DNA of 64,000 nucleotides from Nothopassalora personata (Eukaryota > Ascomycota > Dothideomycetes > Mycosphaerellales > Mycosphaerellaceae), in contig CM066292.1 of the NCBI GenBank assembly GCA_033816765.1, positions 3,596,001 through 3,660,000 of the forward strand, given 5' to 3'. Of the stretch, positions 1 to 12,149 are shown one piece after another. The stretch's first letter is position 1. Each line of letters starts with the position of its first letter. The notes beneath the pieces are model-generated. The model was not told the DNA's origin and made no database searches. It saw only the letters and a program-made list of their open reading frames with translations. Made by a program: the position numbers and the translations under genes.

Positions 1-129
1 GGCCGAGCAGCGGCTTTCAAAGAATCTGTCCCAGAAGAAGTCATTATTCAAAGAAGTCAACATCAAAATTGGCAACAAGGCCAAGGCATCGGGACGACGG
101 TCGTTCTTCAGGTGCTTGATGATTGACAT
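1..129 (-). CDS. possible 5' end of a gene running off the left edge
   Basis: An open frame on the minus strand starts at the ATG at 129-127 and runs without a stop to the window edge (43 codons). Codon use is fungal coding-like: many ATC, AAG, AAC and GAC codons, with third positions mostly G or C. The peptide begins MSIIKHLKNDRRPDALALLP and continues with a run rich in Leu and aromatics. I do not recognise the family. A competing plus-strand frame (2-268) is also open, so the call is tentative; it rests on codon bias only. Confidence 0.3.
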   Translation of the reverse strand, partial: MSIIKHLKNDRRPDALALLPILMLTSLNNDFFWDRFFESRCSA

Positions 130-899
130 GATGGTGGCACAACGTGAGCAGGAGGAACAGTTCACGCAGAGTCCGATTTGGCCGCCGAAACTACCAAAGT
201 CTGAAAATCCTTCCGTTCACCAGACGTGCCAGGATCATGGCAAGGAAGTTAAAGGCGGAAGAATATGACGAAGGCAATCCAACGATCGCCATCAAACTCC
301 GAGCCTTATAAAGTGCTCCGAGTACCTTTGGCCCTGCAGATGGAATGGAAGCGCGGCTCGCGAAGCAATGCCTCGACATTGCAAGCTTTTGCTGTGCTGG
401 GCTGGTGCTTTGAGGAGACTCAGGAAGAGGAAGGGATCGACGGGTCATGTAGGTGACCGTCTACTCAAAAACAGCTTCACCTTGATCGCTGAGCTAGCAA
501 CACTGCTGCGCAGCAAATGATGCTGCGCTGCAAACAAGGCAAGCGTTCCGCTTCGATCGTATTTGGACAGTCGGAGATGCCTGAATGCAGTTGAGGAGAT
601 CGAGCACGGCATGGTACCTCGAGCAATATCGATGTTGCGCTGCGCGAAACGATTCGAGTACCTCGGCCCCTGTGAGCGTAGTAGGAGCGCGGCGCGCGGT
701 GTAACGCCTCCACACCTCAAGCGATTGCCGTGCTGCATTGTTGCTCTCGCGGAGGTTAGGAAGCAGGAGCAGTACTGCAACCGGGCAGGGTACCGGGGCT
801 ACGGGGACGATGAGCGTGCACGCTCTACAATAATGATTCAATCTATGGCACTGGTCAGTGACCAGTCGATACGAGATATGCAGCTCCTCGAGAGCCAAT
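130..899. other. no convincing gene
   Basis: Short overlapping open frames occur on both strands, but none shows sustained coding bias, splice logic or recognisable motifs. It probably holds the 3' flank of the chromodomain/HDA gene and the 5' flank of the gene at the left edge. Confidence 0.4.
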
Positions 900-3800
900 C
901 TAGCCCGCCAAATTTCTCAACGGATGCCCTTTGCCTCGTACAGGCTCTCCAGTAGCCGGGCTGGCCTGTCGAGAGCCTCCTCCACCTGTCACAAGCTTCA
1001 TAGGTGAGCCGAGTCGAGGACTCCGTGGCACAGAAGATTGTCGTGTCCCCATACGACCACGCGTTGTTTCTTTAAGGCGCGTAATCTCCTCATCACGAAA
1101 CCTGATCGCCGCTTCTCTATCCTTCACAATTACTCTGAGCTTCTGATTCTCCCTGTCCAGCTTCTTGTAATGGTTGTCCTGTGTAAGCTGACGCGCTCTA
1201 GCCATTTCACCAGATGCCTGCTTCTCCGCGATGGCCAGACGAGCCTGGAGATCAGTGTTCTCGGCCTGTAGCTCACGAGCCTTATTTTCTGATTCTTGAT
1301 ACTTGGAGCGAACCCAATCTATGCTGTTTTGCGCCTGCTCGGCACTCTTGTCGGCCTTGTCCTTGGCCGCGTTGGCTCCTTCAGCTTCGAGTCGCAGACG
1401 CTCGAAGTCGGCGCGCCCGGGCACGGTGTTGTCAAGGAGCTTCGCGTTAGCTTCGTTGAGCTGCTTCTGCAGCTCTGTACGTTCCGCCCTGAGGGTGCTG
1501 TTATTGTTTTCCGCCGTAGTCATTCGATTCAGTGCCATTCCGACACGAGATATGGCTTCTTCACGCTCGCTAGACTTTTGCGCGAGCTCAGTACGCTGGG
1601 CCTCATTGCGGAATTGTACTTCTTCGAGGTCTCTTATATGCTTTTCGAGACGGTCTTGGACGCGCATCAACTCTTCCTCAAGCTGCTGCTCTCGAAGACT
1701 GGGTCCTGTGGGAGGCGCAAAGACCTCGTTCAAGCTGGGTTGAGTCGTCTTGCCGAGCGAGTCGCTGACGTGGGTGATCTCCATGTCCTGCGGATTCATA
1801 GTCCCGGAAAGGTGTGCTGGATCGGCAGAGAGTCGAGCCCTCTTGGTGGGATGGCCACTGGAATCATGCTCTTTTGACATGTCGGCGTGTGATATCTCGG
1901 GCTCAGTCTCTGTCTGACTATCCAGGTCCTACAGGCGAGATATAGTGTCAGCTACAATCAGAAAGCACATCCATGGCTCAGTAGCCAGTGCTAGCATGGA
2001 GTGACATGCGTGCATATCCCAGCACTGTTACATCTATCGGCCTAAACACGTACCTGTATCTGACTCAGCAATCCAATCGGCCACTCAGTCGCCTCCGGAT
2101 CGTCAAGGTATTCGACAATCTTTTTGGCCGCCTCCTCGGCATAGGCTTGTCCATCATGCTCTTTCCGACACGCTTCGTGTCGTAGCTTTCGGGCCGTAGC
2201 AATGAGCACCCTCGCACGGACAGCACGTGGCAGATCAGACGCGAGACACCTCTCAATGTGCTCTACGGTCTTCGGAACGACAAGAGTAAGCAGCATAGCC
2301 CAACTGTTAGTACCAGTCATGCCCTCACCCTTTGTATGCCGCCTTGCAGCGCGAATCACTCGATGCCGGTAATCAGTCGTCCCATCCAGTGCAATCACAA
2401 TATCAGCGTCCTTCGGCATTTCGGTCTCATTGTCGAGGTCCAGAATAGTGACGCGAACTTTGTCTTTTCCTGGCTGGGTACTAACATGCTCCTTTCCCGA
2501 TCTGCTGTATGTGTAAAACCAGCCGTTGCAGAAAGTCTCGAGCATGTCGGATATCCTGCCGCCATGTGCTGCCACGGCGACATGCGTAGATTGGCTGAGC
2601 TCTTGTAGTGCGTCAAATAGCTTCTGGAGGAAGCAAAATTTGCCGCTACTGTCCACGTCCCACTGAGCCTGTCGATCAGGCTCAGAAGCCTGCGAAAGCG
2701 TTTCGTGATTGGCAAGATCTGGATGTGTTGCAAGATTACGCAACTTCTGAAGCAAGTTCTCTGCCTCTTCGAGCAGACGCCTTACGGGGTGTCGCTCTGC
2801 TAAAACACGCTCGATCACCTCGTTGTGGTGGTAGACGTTGTTTGAGTAGGAGTCGCGCTGAGGACCATGAAAAGGAACTGGAACAATATGCGTGTTCGCA
2901 ACCTCCGGATCTTCATTTGGGTCTGTTGGCTCGATCACAGGGTTGGAGCTGACCAGACGCCTCATTTGTGAATAGTCCTGATAGTCTAAGTCGTTGTTCT
3001 GACTTTGAGGAAGAAGGGCTCCGTACCTCTCGGACGTATTCATTTCCTCTCTAGTCACTGGGGGCCGCGGCTCGATCCCTGGGACTGCAGAAGGTGCCGG
3101 CGCAGAAAGTGCTGAAGACGCCATGCGAGCTGCTGCGACTTCGGCGTTCATGCTTGGGGGCAGTGAAGACACAGGTTGCGCGTTTTTAGCTGCAAGAGGT
3201 GTCTGCGATCGCCTCGTTTGTCTGCGGCCTTCGCGCATGGCTTTGAGCTGGCTTGAGAGGGAATGAGTGGTAGATTTTGACGCCGTCGAGGGATTCATCG
3301 GATTCATGTTGGGACACGTCTTCGATGACTGCGATGGGGTTGGTGTCCGTAGTCGGTCCGGTGCACTATCGCCGAGGGTGCTAAGTGATTGAGATGGTAT
3401 AGGTGGTAGAGGACTGTTGAAGGATCTCACCGAGGATACGCTCGGCAGCCTGGAGCCCGTGGGTTTCAGCGGCGGGTTGAAAAGAGCGGCCCTCTTGGGG
3501 GTCGCGTTCGATGACTTGGACTCGATCTGGCGAGCGCTTGATGTCGGAGGTTCAGGCTGGGTTTGGAACGGGAACGATGACTGAGTTCCGGGCGTCTCCT
3601 GGGTTCCACGGTTGACTTCAGCTGGCTGAGCGTAATGCTCTGCACTACTCTTGATGACAGAGGATGGTATCGGTAGTTGTCCGCCCGGTGGTGGAGTGAA
3701 TTGAGCTTGAGACAGGAACTGCGCGGAGTTGTCAGGCTGCAGGTTCGAGGAGTTCTCCCCGTGCTCGATCTCAGAGCTGATCACAATAAGTCCGGGGTTG

Positions 3801-5512
3801 GTGTCTGATGTCGATGACTCGACTAATTGAGCTGCAGCTGGCTCGACTGCAGGGGAAGTTGTAGTCTCAGTGTCCTCCCTAGCGCCTCTGTCAGATTGCG
3901 CTTCCTCTCCCGGTTGATCGGGCTGCGATAATTCGATCTCAGCAGGCGCGTCAGGCGCGTCTTTTGACGGGTCAGATACAGTAGTTTTGTTGGCCGCAGG
4001 TGGCTCGACTGCAGGAGAAGGCGCAGTCTCAAGGTCCTCCCGATCGCCTCTTTCAGATCGCGCTTCCTCTCCCGGTTGATCGGGTTGCGATAATTCGATC
4101 TCAGCAGGCGCGTCAGGCGCGTCTTTTGATGGGTCAGATACAGTAGTTTTGTTGGCCGCAGGTGGCTCGACTGCAGGCGAAGGTGCAGTCTCAGTGTCCT
4201 CCCTAGCGCCTCTTTCAGATTGCGCTTCCTCTCCCGGTTGATCGGGCTGCGACAATTCGATCTCAACAGGCGCGTCTTTTGGCGGGTCAGATACAGCAGT
4301 TTCGTTGGCTGCAGGTGGCTCGACTGCAGGCGAAGGTGCAGTCTCAGCGTCCTCCCTACCGCCTCTTTCAGATTGCGCTTCCTCTCCCGGTTGATCGGGC
4401 TGCGATAATTCGATCTCAACAGGCGCGTCCTTTGACGGGTCAGATACAGTAGTTTCGTTGGCCGCAGGTTGCTCTGGCTGCTGTTCAGTCTCGCGGGATG
4501 CAGCGTTGCCACGCGCTGGCTCTGTCGCTTGGGCTGAAGACTTCTCAGATGGCGCCTCGGCTTCTTGAGCTGCTTCTGGCTCTGCCGCAGTAGGAATTCT
4601 TTGAAAGCTCGAAGTCTCCTCAACTTGCTGCTGACTCTGCGACTCTGGAATTACTAAGCTGGTGCTCTGCTCTCCAGTATTCTGAGCTTGACTGAGCACT
4701 GGCTCGTTTGCAGTACTTTGCAATACTTCAGTGGTGATTGGCAGCGCTGCAGCAGTGATTGGAAGCGAAGCAGAAGACGTGAGCGACGAATCGTGCCGAG
4801 AGCTGGGTCGGGAAGAATCGCGATGCTCCGGGATCCTCTGGTATCTCCCAGCCTGGTAGCTAGATGGTGGCTCACTTAACTGTACCTCAAGTCTCCTTCC
4901 GTCAAGCACTGGATTGTCGGCGGGCACAGATGGCAGACTATCGCCGTCGTCCCGAGGCTCACTCTCGTCGATTTCGAGCTCTGGCTCGGTCTCGATAGGT
5001 GCGCTCTCCGATGGCGGCGCTGGAAGATCTTGATCCTCAGATTGCGCAGTTTGAGCGGGTGGACCAGGCGAGCTTTCGGTGATTCTGCTTGGTCGTGCTG
5101 GCGTTTTTGCTGGTGCAGATGGGATCCCAGCAGTAGTCCTCCGTCTTCGACCTCGCTTCTTAGGATCCGTAGCAGAGTTACTTGCTTCGGCAGTGCGACC
5201 AGCTGAATTACATGTCAGTCAAGAGGACATCCTATATATTGTGGCTGACTTACCCTTCTTGGACTGCCAGTCCGCGACAGCAAGTGCGTTGGCGTTGGCC
5301 TTTGGCTCCCAGGTCGGTGGGTACGCTTCGCCAGTTTCGGAGTCGTCTTCCCAATCAATCTGATATTGGGTCTTGTTCTCGCCGATGATGGCTCTGAGCT
5401 TGTACTCCTTATCGTAGTCGATTGCCCCGTGTGGATGGGGCGGAGGAACGACGCGCTTTCGCTTCGAACTCGATGCTGTCGACTGTGCTGTCCCGCGCTT
5501 GCGTTTCGGCAT
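900..5512 (-). CDS. chromodomain protein fused to an HDA1-complex subunit 2/3 domain
   Basis: Three exons: 5512-5254, 5202-2054 and 1928-900. The introns (51 and 125 bp) have consensus ends, and the joined frame gives 1,478 residues. After a basic start (MPKRKRG), residues 36-80 form a chromodomain: the EYKL strand, the YQIDW strand and the TWEP motif are visible. Then comes a long Ser/Pro/Glu-rich disordered region with four near-identical repeats (about residues 330-540). Residues 805-1135 resemble the HDA2/HDA3 domain of class II histone deacetylase complexes. Exon 3 is a long heptad coiled coil (about 1210-1410) with a basic tail. By family knowledge such subunits scaffold Hda1-type deacetylase on chromatin, and the chromodomain would read methyl-lysine on histone H3. 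It is plausibly the counterpart of chromodomain subunits of heterochromatin HDAC complexes (Neurospora CDP-2 type), but orthology is inference. The start could lie further upstream, since the frame stays open to 5716. Confidence 0.85.
3835..4475 (-). repeat. four-copy coding minisatellite, 153-162 bp units
   Basis: The ten-base marker cttcctctcc recurs at 3901, 4063, 4225 and 4378 (spacings 162, 162, 153), and whole units are nearly identical. Units are multiples of three and encode 51 or 54 acidic residues with the core EIELSQPDQPGEEA. The 9-bp length difference is an extra DAP-type tripeptide. The array lies in the disordered linker of the chromodomain/HDA gene. Its high identity suggests recent expansion or homogenisation. 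Confidence 0.9.
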
Positions 5513-6090
5513 TATGCCGAGTTGCCAGAGATGAAGACTGGCATAACGCGCGTTAGTACACGATTTCCACCGTACAGCATTGTTGTGTTTGTAGGACGTC
5601 AACTCACGTTTGAGGGTGGATGGCGTCGTGCCGTTTGGGGTCTTGGCAGCCGCGATCCGATACCGAGGTGGATCTGCTGAGGTTTGGGCAGTGGTTGTTG
5701 TTACTCGCGAAGGCAATACTGATGACTGTGGCAGGAGTAGTCAGTTGTAGTACTTCAAGAAGGAGAAGTGAGTCGGGATGCAAAAGAATGTGGAAACTGT
5801 TGGAAAACGATCGTGATTGTCTTCATTCCCACTAGCCTCGCGCGTGCATGCATGAGACAAGGTTCACGGCGGAGATACGTGTTGCACAGGCACCAGTGAG
5901 CTGATTATCACATTTTGATTCTTCACTCTCTATGTGAGCACGAGCTTCTGTGTGCACGGGACGAGTTGGCGACTCTTCATCGCTTCAAAGGCGAAGTGAG
6001 CTTCGCTTCCGCCAGTTGTGTTTCCGGCTCGTCAACACGAACACCACAACGCCTCGCTCTTCGACTACATCTCCTACGCCATGCGATGAT
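5513..6090. other. intergenic, upstream of the chromodomain/HDA gene
   Basis: This lies between the start of one minus-strand gene and the stop of the next, so it should hold a promoter and a terminator. A frame in phase with the chromodomain exon stays open to 5716 but looks weakly coding. No RNA gene or repeat was seen. Confidence 0.4.
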
Positions 6091-6929
6091 CTAGTTACCC
6101 TCCTTGTGGGTGCCATTCTCGAACGAGCTGCGGTTCTTCTGCTCCTCGACACGGCGACGCTCGAGATCGCGGACCATGTCCGGTGGACTGTCCTCGATGA
6201 GCTCCGAGCCTTCGCCCTCGTTGAGGCCAGTCCACTTTGGCAGGCCGTCCGGAACGTCCACTACACGCTGGCTGTAGAACATGTGCAGTCTGTTGGTATG
6301 GTCAGTACGATGTTCCTTATTCCTCTGATGCCGGCTCAATGGATGTCTCACCTTGGCTTGAAGTTCTCCTTGTCCTTGTCAGACTTGAAGTGGATCAGAC
6401 TTGGGAAGAGAAGAATCATGTTGCGGCCCTCGTCCATGATCGGGCTGTGGCAGTAGCTGCACCGGACCTTGCACGGCAACTTGTGCTCGACAGACTTGGT
6501 GGAAGGGTCGTACCACTCGAGGTTGTGGTGACCTTTCTTGAAGTTGATGTCGTCCTTCTTGAAGATGGCAGCCCACTGGAATGGTGCCGCGTGCTGGGTC
6601 TGACAGGTGGTGCAATGGCACAACTTGCTGTCCAGCGGCTCCTCTCTGCTCAGCTCGTACTCCACCTTGCCGCAGTGGCAGCTGGCCTCGTAGCGGTGCT
6701 TGAAGTGCTCATTGTCCTCGTGGATTCTGTATGGTGCTCTCTTCTTCCACTCCTCGAGGCCCGTCTCATCTCTCTCCGGTTCGGGTGCCATCTTGGTGGC
6801 TGAGAAGGTTCTGGCGTAGGTGAAGGCTGGCGTGCAGTGTCGGTTGAGCAATTGCGTACGGGCAGTGGCTCGTGTGACGGTACGTGTTGTGAGGCGGGCA
6901 CACGCCGGGCTGAGAGTCTTCAAGTTCAT
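6091..6929 (-). CDS. GFA-family (CENP-V/GFA domain) zinc protein, probably mitochondrial
   Basis: Two exons, 6929-6352 and 6289-6091, separated by a 62-bp intron that completes an Arg codon, give 258 residues. The core carries the cysteine signature of glutathione-dependent formaldehyde-activating enzyme-like proteins: CHCGKVEYEL, then CHCTTCQTQHAAPFQW, then CSYCHSPI. In this fold such cysteines bind structural and catalytic zinc. The first 46 residues are basic, Ser/Thr-rich and lack acids, ending RTFSATKM, which reads as a mitochondrial presequence; a start at Met47 would give a cytosolic form. The fold is well supported. The substrate is unknown, because many GFA-like proteins are not formaldehyde enzymes. 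Confidence 0.85.
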
Positions 6930-7265
6930 CAATGAGGTGGGACAAATGAGTTGTGTCACGGCGGCGGGTGTGGGCAAGTGGGGTGGATGCGCACTGCAAC
7001 CGACATGGAAGCAGAAAGACGATGCATCATACTTATCCCTCCTGCATTTCGTCCTCACGCGCACTCGCGTGCTTCATGACCGCCATATGACGACGAGGAA
7101 AGCGCGACTGAAGGAGAGCACGGATCATCCGGCAATATGCGGGGGCGGGGCAGAACTCAATCTTGCAGATCTTTAGACTTCATAGATTAGGTTCAGCTTC
7201 TACGGACACTAAATCATAAGGACGGCTTCACGACGGGTGTTGTGGATTTGTAGCAGCCTACGGTG

Positions 7266-10200
7266 TCACACGCCCTGTAGTGCTGTAGCGGCTTCCTGTG
7301 GAGACATTCCAAGGATATTGCTGAGGTATTCGAGTCTGCCAATATCGTCAGCACCACTCTCGCTCACCTGGTCCAGAGAGGCATCTAAAACTTACTGTGC
7401 AGCGCGAGCGATGCGCTGGCTCACCCCTTGGAACTCCTTCACACACTTGTCCCACACAATCTCCCTCTTGTCCGGGTCGACAGTCTTGACCCTCAGTCGC
7501 AGCCTCCCGCTCACAGGTCGATGGTCAGAGATCCTCAGTTGATCCCACCTCTGGTAATCCTCCAGCTTCACCTTACCACGCCCGCGATACAGTATCCGGT
7601 CGCACCATGCCGGCGCCCTGCGTTTCTCCGATGTGTCATAATCGTCGCTATGTACATCGTATTTGTACGTGGGCGCGAAAGTGATCGGAGACTCCTGGAA
7701 CGGTAGCAAGCGGAATCCGGGATTCTTCTTCCTGCTAAGCAGGAGTTGGTCACGCTCGAGCAGCTTCGCGAGGTTGCCTTGCTGGATCTGTTTGATCACT
7801 GCGTCCCGTCCCATTGTGTCGATCCGATAGTTCAGGTCGCCATTCAATACACATATCTCGTGATCCATTATCATGCTGCCGTCGCCGCCGCCAGCGAAAA
7901 CATCGCCATGGTCGGCTTCGTTCTGATCAAGCGGATATGGTGGCAGCGCGTTAGCTTCCAGGATTGCCGCTATATCGTTATTGCGGTGCATCGTGTGAGT
8001 CTGTCCCGCAGCAAGATGGCAGTTGATGAAACATATACTGCTGTCATCCAGCACCATCCGCAAGATGAGCGCACCCTTGTTGCCGTGACGGCCTCCCATG
8101 CCTCGCTTCACCTCCGACGTGTGCACATGTCTTATGCGTGGACGCATGGACGATCTTACGAAAATGCAAGTGAACAGCCCGACCATACTTGCGGTATGCA
8201 AGAGCGTATAAGTCTCGCTATTTGGCATGTGCTCATCCAGGCTCTTCGCAAGATGATCACGCCATGCCCGGTATTGACGCGACATATGCTCCTGGTCAGC
8301 AGGATCTTTCTTCTTGCTCTTGAACAGCGACTTGGCCGTGACTTTCTTGTCTTCGAGGTCAACGAGCTCCTGAAACCCAAACACAAACATGTCTGGCGGT
8401 TCTCGATACGTCATGAACTCGCGGAGGAACTCATTATCATCGTGACTGTAGCTCAGGTGCGCTGGCTTGGAAGCCCCAGCATTCCATGTGACAACTGCCG
8501 CGGACATGTCTTTGAATGTGCAGAACTCTGCGTCGCGAGTGTGCATCCGGCTTTCGACCCAGTCGTCTCCCAGCATTCCATCCCAAATCCGTAAAATTTG
8601 GTCTGTCCCTAATGTAACAACGTTGAGGCGGCCCATCTTCCACATGGCGGAGGGATCTGCCTGAATGCCAAGTATAGGCTTTTCGTGAGCTTTCCAGTCC
8701 TTCTTCACGGTCCAAGGATTCGTGAAAGTGTCATATACGTAGGCCATGCCTGTGCTATAGCCTGCCCAGAGGTAGTCACCGACACCTGTAAGAGAACTTA
8801 TCTTATACAGGCTGACGTTGACAACAGCTTGGCAGGTATAGTTCTTGCGGTTGTAAACGCTCACTTTTCCGTCAGAATGCCCGAAGTAGATTAGCTCTTG
8901 CCGGCCGTCCAGCGTCGCAGCGCAGGTAATATCTCCAGCAGATGGCTGGGTCAAAGGGCTTCTCAGCACTTGAAAGTCCGTATCTGACTGTACACTGGGG
9001 TAGTACACCCTTATGTCCTTGCCCGCTGCTATCCATAGTTGTCTGCCAGTGGCAATAGCATAGTTTTGGCTCTTCGGGACGCGCCAATTATTGGACTGTG
9101 AATCCAAACTTGGCATACCTTTCTGATCGGGTCTCCAGACGTACAGGTCACCTCCATCATCCATCGTCCACAGCTCGGAGGCATAACGAAACATACGGAT
9201 TACTTCTCGTCTAGCGTGCGCGTTGATCTTTGTCTTCACGACCCGGTTTGATGGAATATCCACTTCGTGAATGTCGCCGGAGTTTGTGCCTAGCCACATG
9301 CGTTTCCCTTCGTCCTCTATATCTGGCGACGGCTTGAAGACAAGGGAAGTGACCTTGACATTCTGCTGGGCATTGTCCAAATGCAGCAGCTGCTCGCCTG
9401 TTCGAATGTTCCAAGCCTTCGTAATGTAGCCACTCGTGCAAAGGTAGTCACCACACACACCGAACAATCTGGTGTCATACTCAGTCAGAATCTGATAAGG
9501 TCTTGTCTTGAATCTAGGTGCTCGTCGGTTGGTTTGTGTGGTGTCGGGGAAGTCTTGTGGACCTGCCACTTGGTCGCTGTTGAGGCCGTACGGAGCGACA
9601 TCCTCTTGGTCGTCGCGCGAGTGTCCAGCTCCATCGTGCGTAGAAATCGCGGAGGATGTAGCTGAAGGCGGCGGCGGCGGTGGTCGACGAGTGTCCATCG
9701 AGCGACGTGGTGCAGGAACCGCGGGTGCTGTTGGAGGCTTCGCTCTTTCCACGCCTTGAGTCAAGACAGAATTTGCAGCGACTTGCACTGTTGGCGCGGC
9801 AGCAGACGGTATTGCTACACCACCAAAGCCTTGTGATAGCGCAGACTTGTGGCTGGGTTGTGTAGCAGGTATCCGTGGCATACTTTCCGAGTCGGTTGCA
9901 GCAGCTGTCCTCCGTAGAACATCGGACGATCTCCTTGTGGCGAGAACGTTTGATAGCTTGCTTGGGCTTACTCTACCCGAACGAACTTTGGGAGGGCTGC
10001 GTCGCCGGGTCTGCAACTCAGGCCTCACAGGCAGCCTCGGCCGCTCTTCTTGCAGATCCTCTGTGCTTGAGCTCCAATGATCCTGGATCGAACGATAACG
10101 TGCGGGCATGGTTGGCGATCTTCTGAATCCATGAGCGCGCGGGTCCTTATTTGCTGCGACTGCAGGATGCGTTGGTGCTGATGTCCAACTATCCGGCAGT

Positions 10201-11138
10201 GAGGACGATTCTACGAACGACGCGTCGGATTGGCCACGAGCTCGGCTGGCAAAGGCGGCATCAGAGTCGCCGCGAAGTCGCTGCACCCACGAGGCATCTG
10301 AATCGTTACGAGATCTCTGCGCAACAGGGCCCGCCGTCGTCGCCTTTTGGGGAGGCTGCTTATGCATTGGTTCGCCCTTCCTGCCATCAGGTGAAATGCC
10401 CTCGCTACGGGGTGGCGTACTGAAAGGGGAGATGCTTTGATCTGTCAAGTGTGCATCAGCTTCCGGAGCTGCCAGATTGCTCGGCTTTTTGGCCACGACG
10501 GGCGGTTTGGTAGGGACTTTTGGTTTTGCAGCTCGGTTGATGAGCGGCGCTTCTTTTGTCGGCTCTTGCAGCATAGGCGCATTCTTGGCAACCGGCGAGT
10601 CTGACGCTTGCAAGAATGCTGCTGCTCGAGCCTCCAGCGCCGGAGTAGCAGCCCTACTAATATTGCGCGAGTGAGACTTGGGCGAGTCTGATGTCCGTTG
10701 TGGGGTAAGAAGCTGCATGGGAGTACCACCCAGGGATGTGGTCGAACGCATGTCCAGCGAAAACGTCTTCTGAGATGATCGCGGCGAGTCAATCGTGACC
10801 AAAGGCGGCGAGTGTTGCGAGGGCGTATTGGACATCATCGAGGACGGTCGCAATGGAGGTGGACCTTGCTTCGGCTTGTGTGCTGTAGGTGCGACGGGCA
10901 TCATCGGTGTGATAGGAGCTGTCGCGCTACTCGGACCCAGTCCAATTCCATCGCTTTCTCCCTCAGCAGTCTTCGGCCTCCCTACGGCATTCTGCCCATT
11001 TGCGCTGAGCCACGCTGGCTTCTGTCCGACGGGCGAAGGAGGGGCAATATCGTCCTTTCCTAGGCTCTCAAACTTCGATCGCAGTGCTGAGAGTGGCCGT
11101 AAGGATGTCGTGTCCGGCCCATCTCCATTCTGGGCCAT
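7266..11138 (-). CDS. WD40-like inositol polyphosphate 5-phosphatase
   Basis: Exons 11138-7396 and 7335-7266, with a 60-bp intron, encode 1,270 residues. The short last exon adds QLEYLSNILGMSPQEAAT before the stop and is chosen because phase, splice sites and coding quality agree. The N-terminal 550 residues are Ser/Pro-rich and disordered, with a PPPPPP run. About 565-850 is a beta-propeller-like region with WD-type strands. About 885-1235 is the endonuclease/exonuclease/phosphatase fold of inositol 5-phosphatases, with NCHLAAGQ, LNGDLNYRID, PAWCDRILYRG and SDHRPV motifs. These correspond to the metal-binding and catalytic residues (Asn/Asp, PAWCDR and SDH) of the family, which removes the 5-phosphate from phosphoinositides or inositol phosphates. 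The architecture resembles plant and fungal WD40-5PTases. The exact substrate is not readable from sequence. Confidence 0.9.
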
Positions 11139-11717
11139 GTTGACGTCGCTCCGTTATTCCAGGGTCCAGAGAATGTGCAATGCAGTAGCAATATAAGCAG
11201 CCCAAAGGTCGTCTCCTCAGACCCACGACATTGCTCTTCCCAGTCCCACTCCATTCACTGCTGTCCATGCGCGTCGTGTCGTTGTTATGGCGCTCGATGT
11301 ACTTAGTGCCGATTTCATGCCGACAGGCCTCAAACCTACAAGGCCGTCAATGCGCACAATCCCTGGCGGTCCACGTTGCAGCGGCTGTGGAAGTCGTGGG
11401 GGATGGGCAATGGGCGCGAAGCTGCGATGAGTTGTGTGCGGCAGTGTGTCGTAGGTAAAGCAAATGTGCCTCCTGTCGTGTCGCTTGTCGCGGAGGTTTG
11501 TTGTTGTGTGCCTGGAAGTGCAGACTTAGACTTTCATACGGTACGAGAGCGAAAGCCACGGCGAGAGCACCTGCCGGATCGACGTTTCACAGCTCTCGGT
11601 GGACCCTTGCTTGTTTCATACCGGGAACGCGCATTCCACTGGAAAGTAATATCGACAACATCTGGGACTGCCAATACCGCAGCATATTACAAGTACTGTC
11701 ACCGAAATACAGGCAAG
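11139..11717. promoter_or_regulatory. divergent promoter region
   Basis: These 579 bp separate the minus-strand 5-phosphatase from the plus-strand CHY zinc-finger gene, so both promoters must lie here. Open frames crossing it look like chance. I could not assign a specific binding site. Confidence 0.5.
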
Positions 11718-12149
11718 ATGTGGTATGTCTCATCGTATACACACTTATCGGCGTCTAGCCAATTGACACTTTACAGCAAGCATATCCTCAACGCGCAGGT
11801 ATCGATCAGATCTCCCTGCTGCAAGCAGTGGTTTGACTGCGCCGAGTGCCACGCCGAGACTCAGGATCATGTCCTCAAACAGGCTATGGAGATGGTCTTC
11901 GCGTGCAAAAAGTGCAAAAAGTGCTTCAGGAAGGACATGACCGAGTACGACGAGCAAGACGAGTTCTGCCCACACTGCGACAACCATTACGTGATCGAGG
12001 CGCTGGAACCGAAGGCAAGGCTCGAAGTCGAGGGAGAGGATGTCAGGAAAGACGCGCGTATGCTCAAAGACGAGCGAGTCAAGCCGAAGCTGTTGCCAGA
12101 GGATTTGTCAATTTTCGATGATGAGCTGGACGCTGCTAGGTTGGGTTGA
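11718..12149 (+). CDS. CHY zinc-finger protein (Hot13-like)
   Basis: The first coding exon is only ATGTG (11718-11722). A 54-bp intron follows (GTATGT to TTTACAG) and exon 2 runs from 11777 to the stop at 12149, giving 125 residues. The start chosen yields MCKHILNAQVSIRSPCC, restoring the Cys-His start of the CHY domain; the uninterrupted frame does not. The pattern continues with CAECHAE, CKKCKKCF and CPHCDNHY, together a CHY-type zinc-binding cluster. The yeast relative Hot13 acts in the mitochondrial intermembrane space on small Tim assembly; whether this copy does is inference. The tail KARLEVEGEDVRKDAR is acidic and basic mixed. Confidence in the family is high, moderate in the micro-exon. 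Confidence 0.85.
   Translation: MWYVSSYTHLSASSQLTLYSKHILNAQVSIRSPCCKQWFDCAECHAETQDHVLKQAMEMVFACKKCKKCFRKDMTEYDEQDEFCPHCDNHYVIEALEPKARLEVEGEDVRKDARMLKDERVKPKLLPEDLSIFDDELDAARLG

Noticed and set aside
2..268. Plus-strand frame of 88 codons at the left edge
   Set aside because: It is Lys/Gln-rich with no motif; the opposite strand has better codon bias. Neither is certain.
3823..4623. 266-codon minus-strand frame rich in Arg/Leu
   Set aside because: Out-of-frame shadow of the acidic repeat array in the chromodomain/HDA gene.
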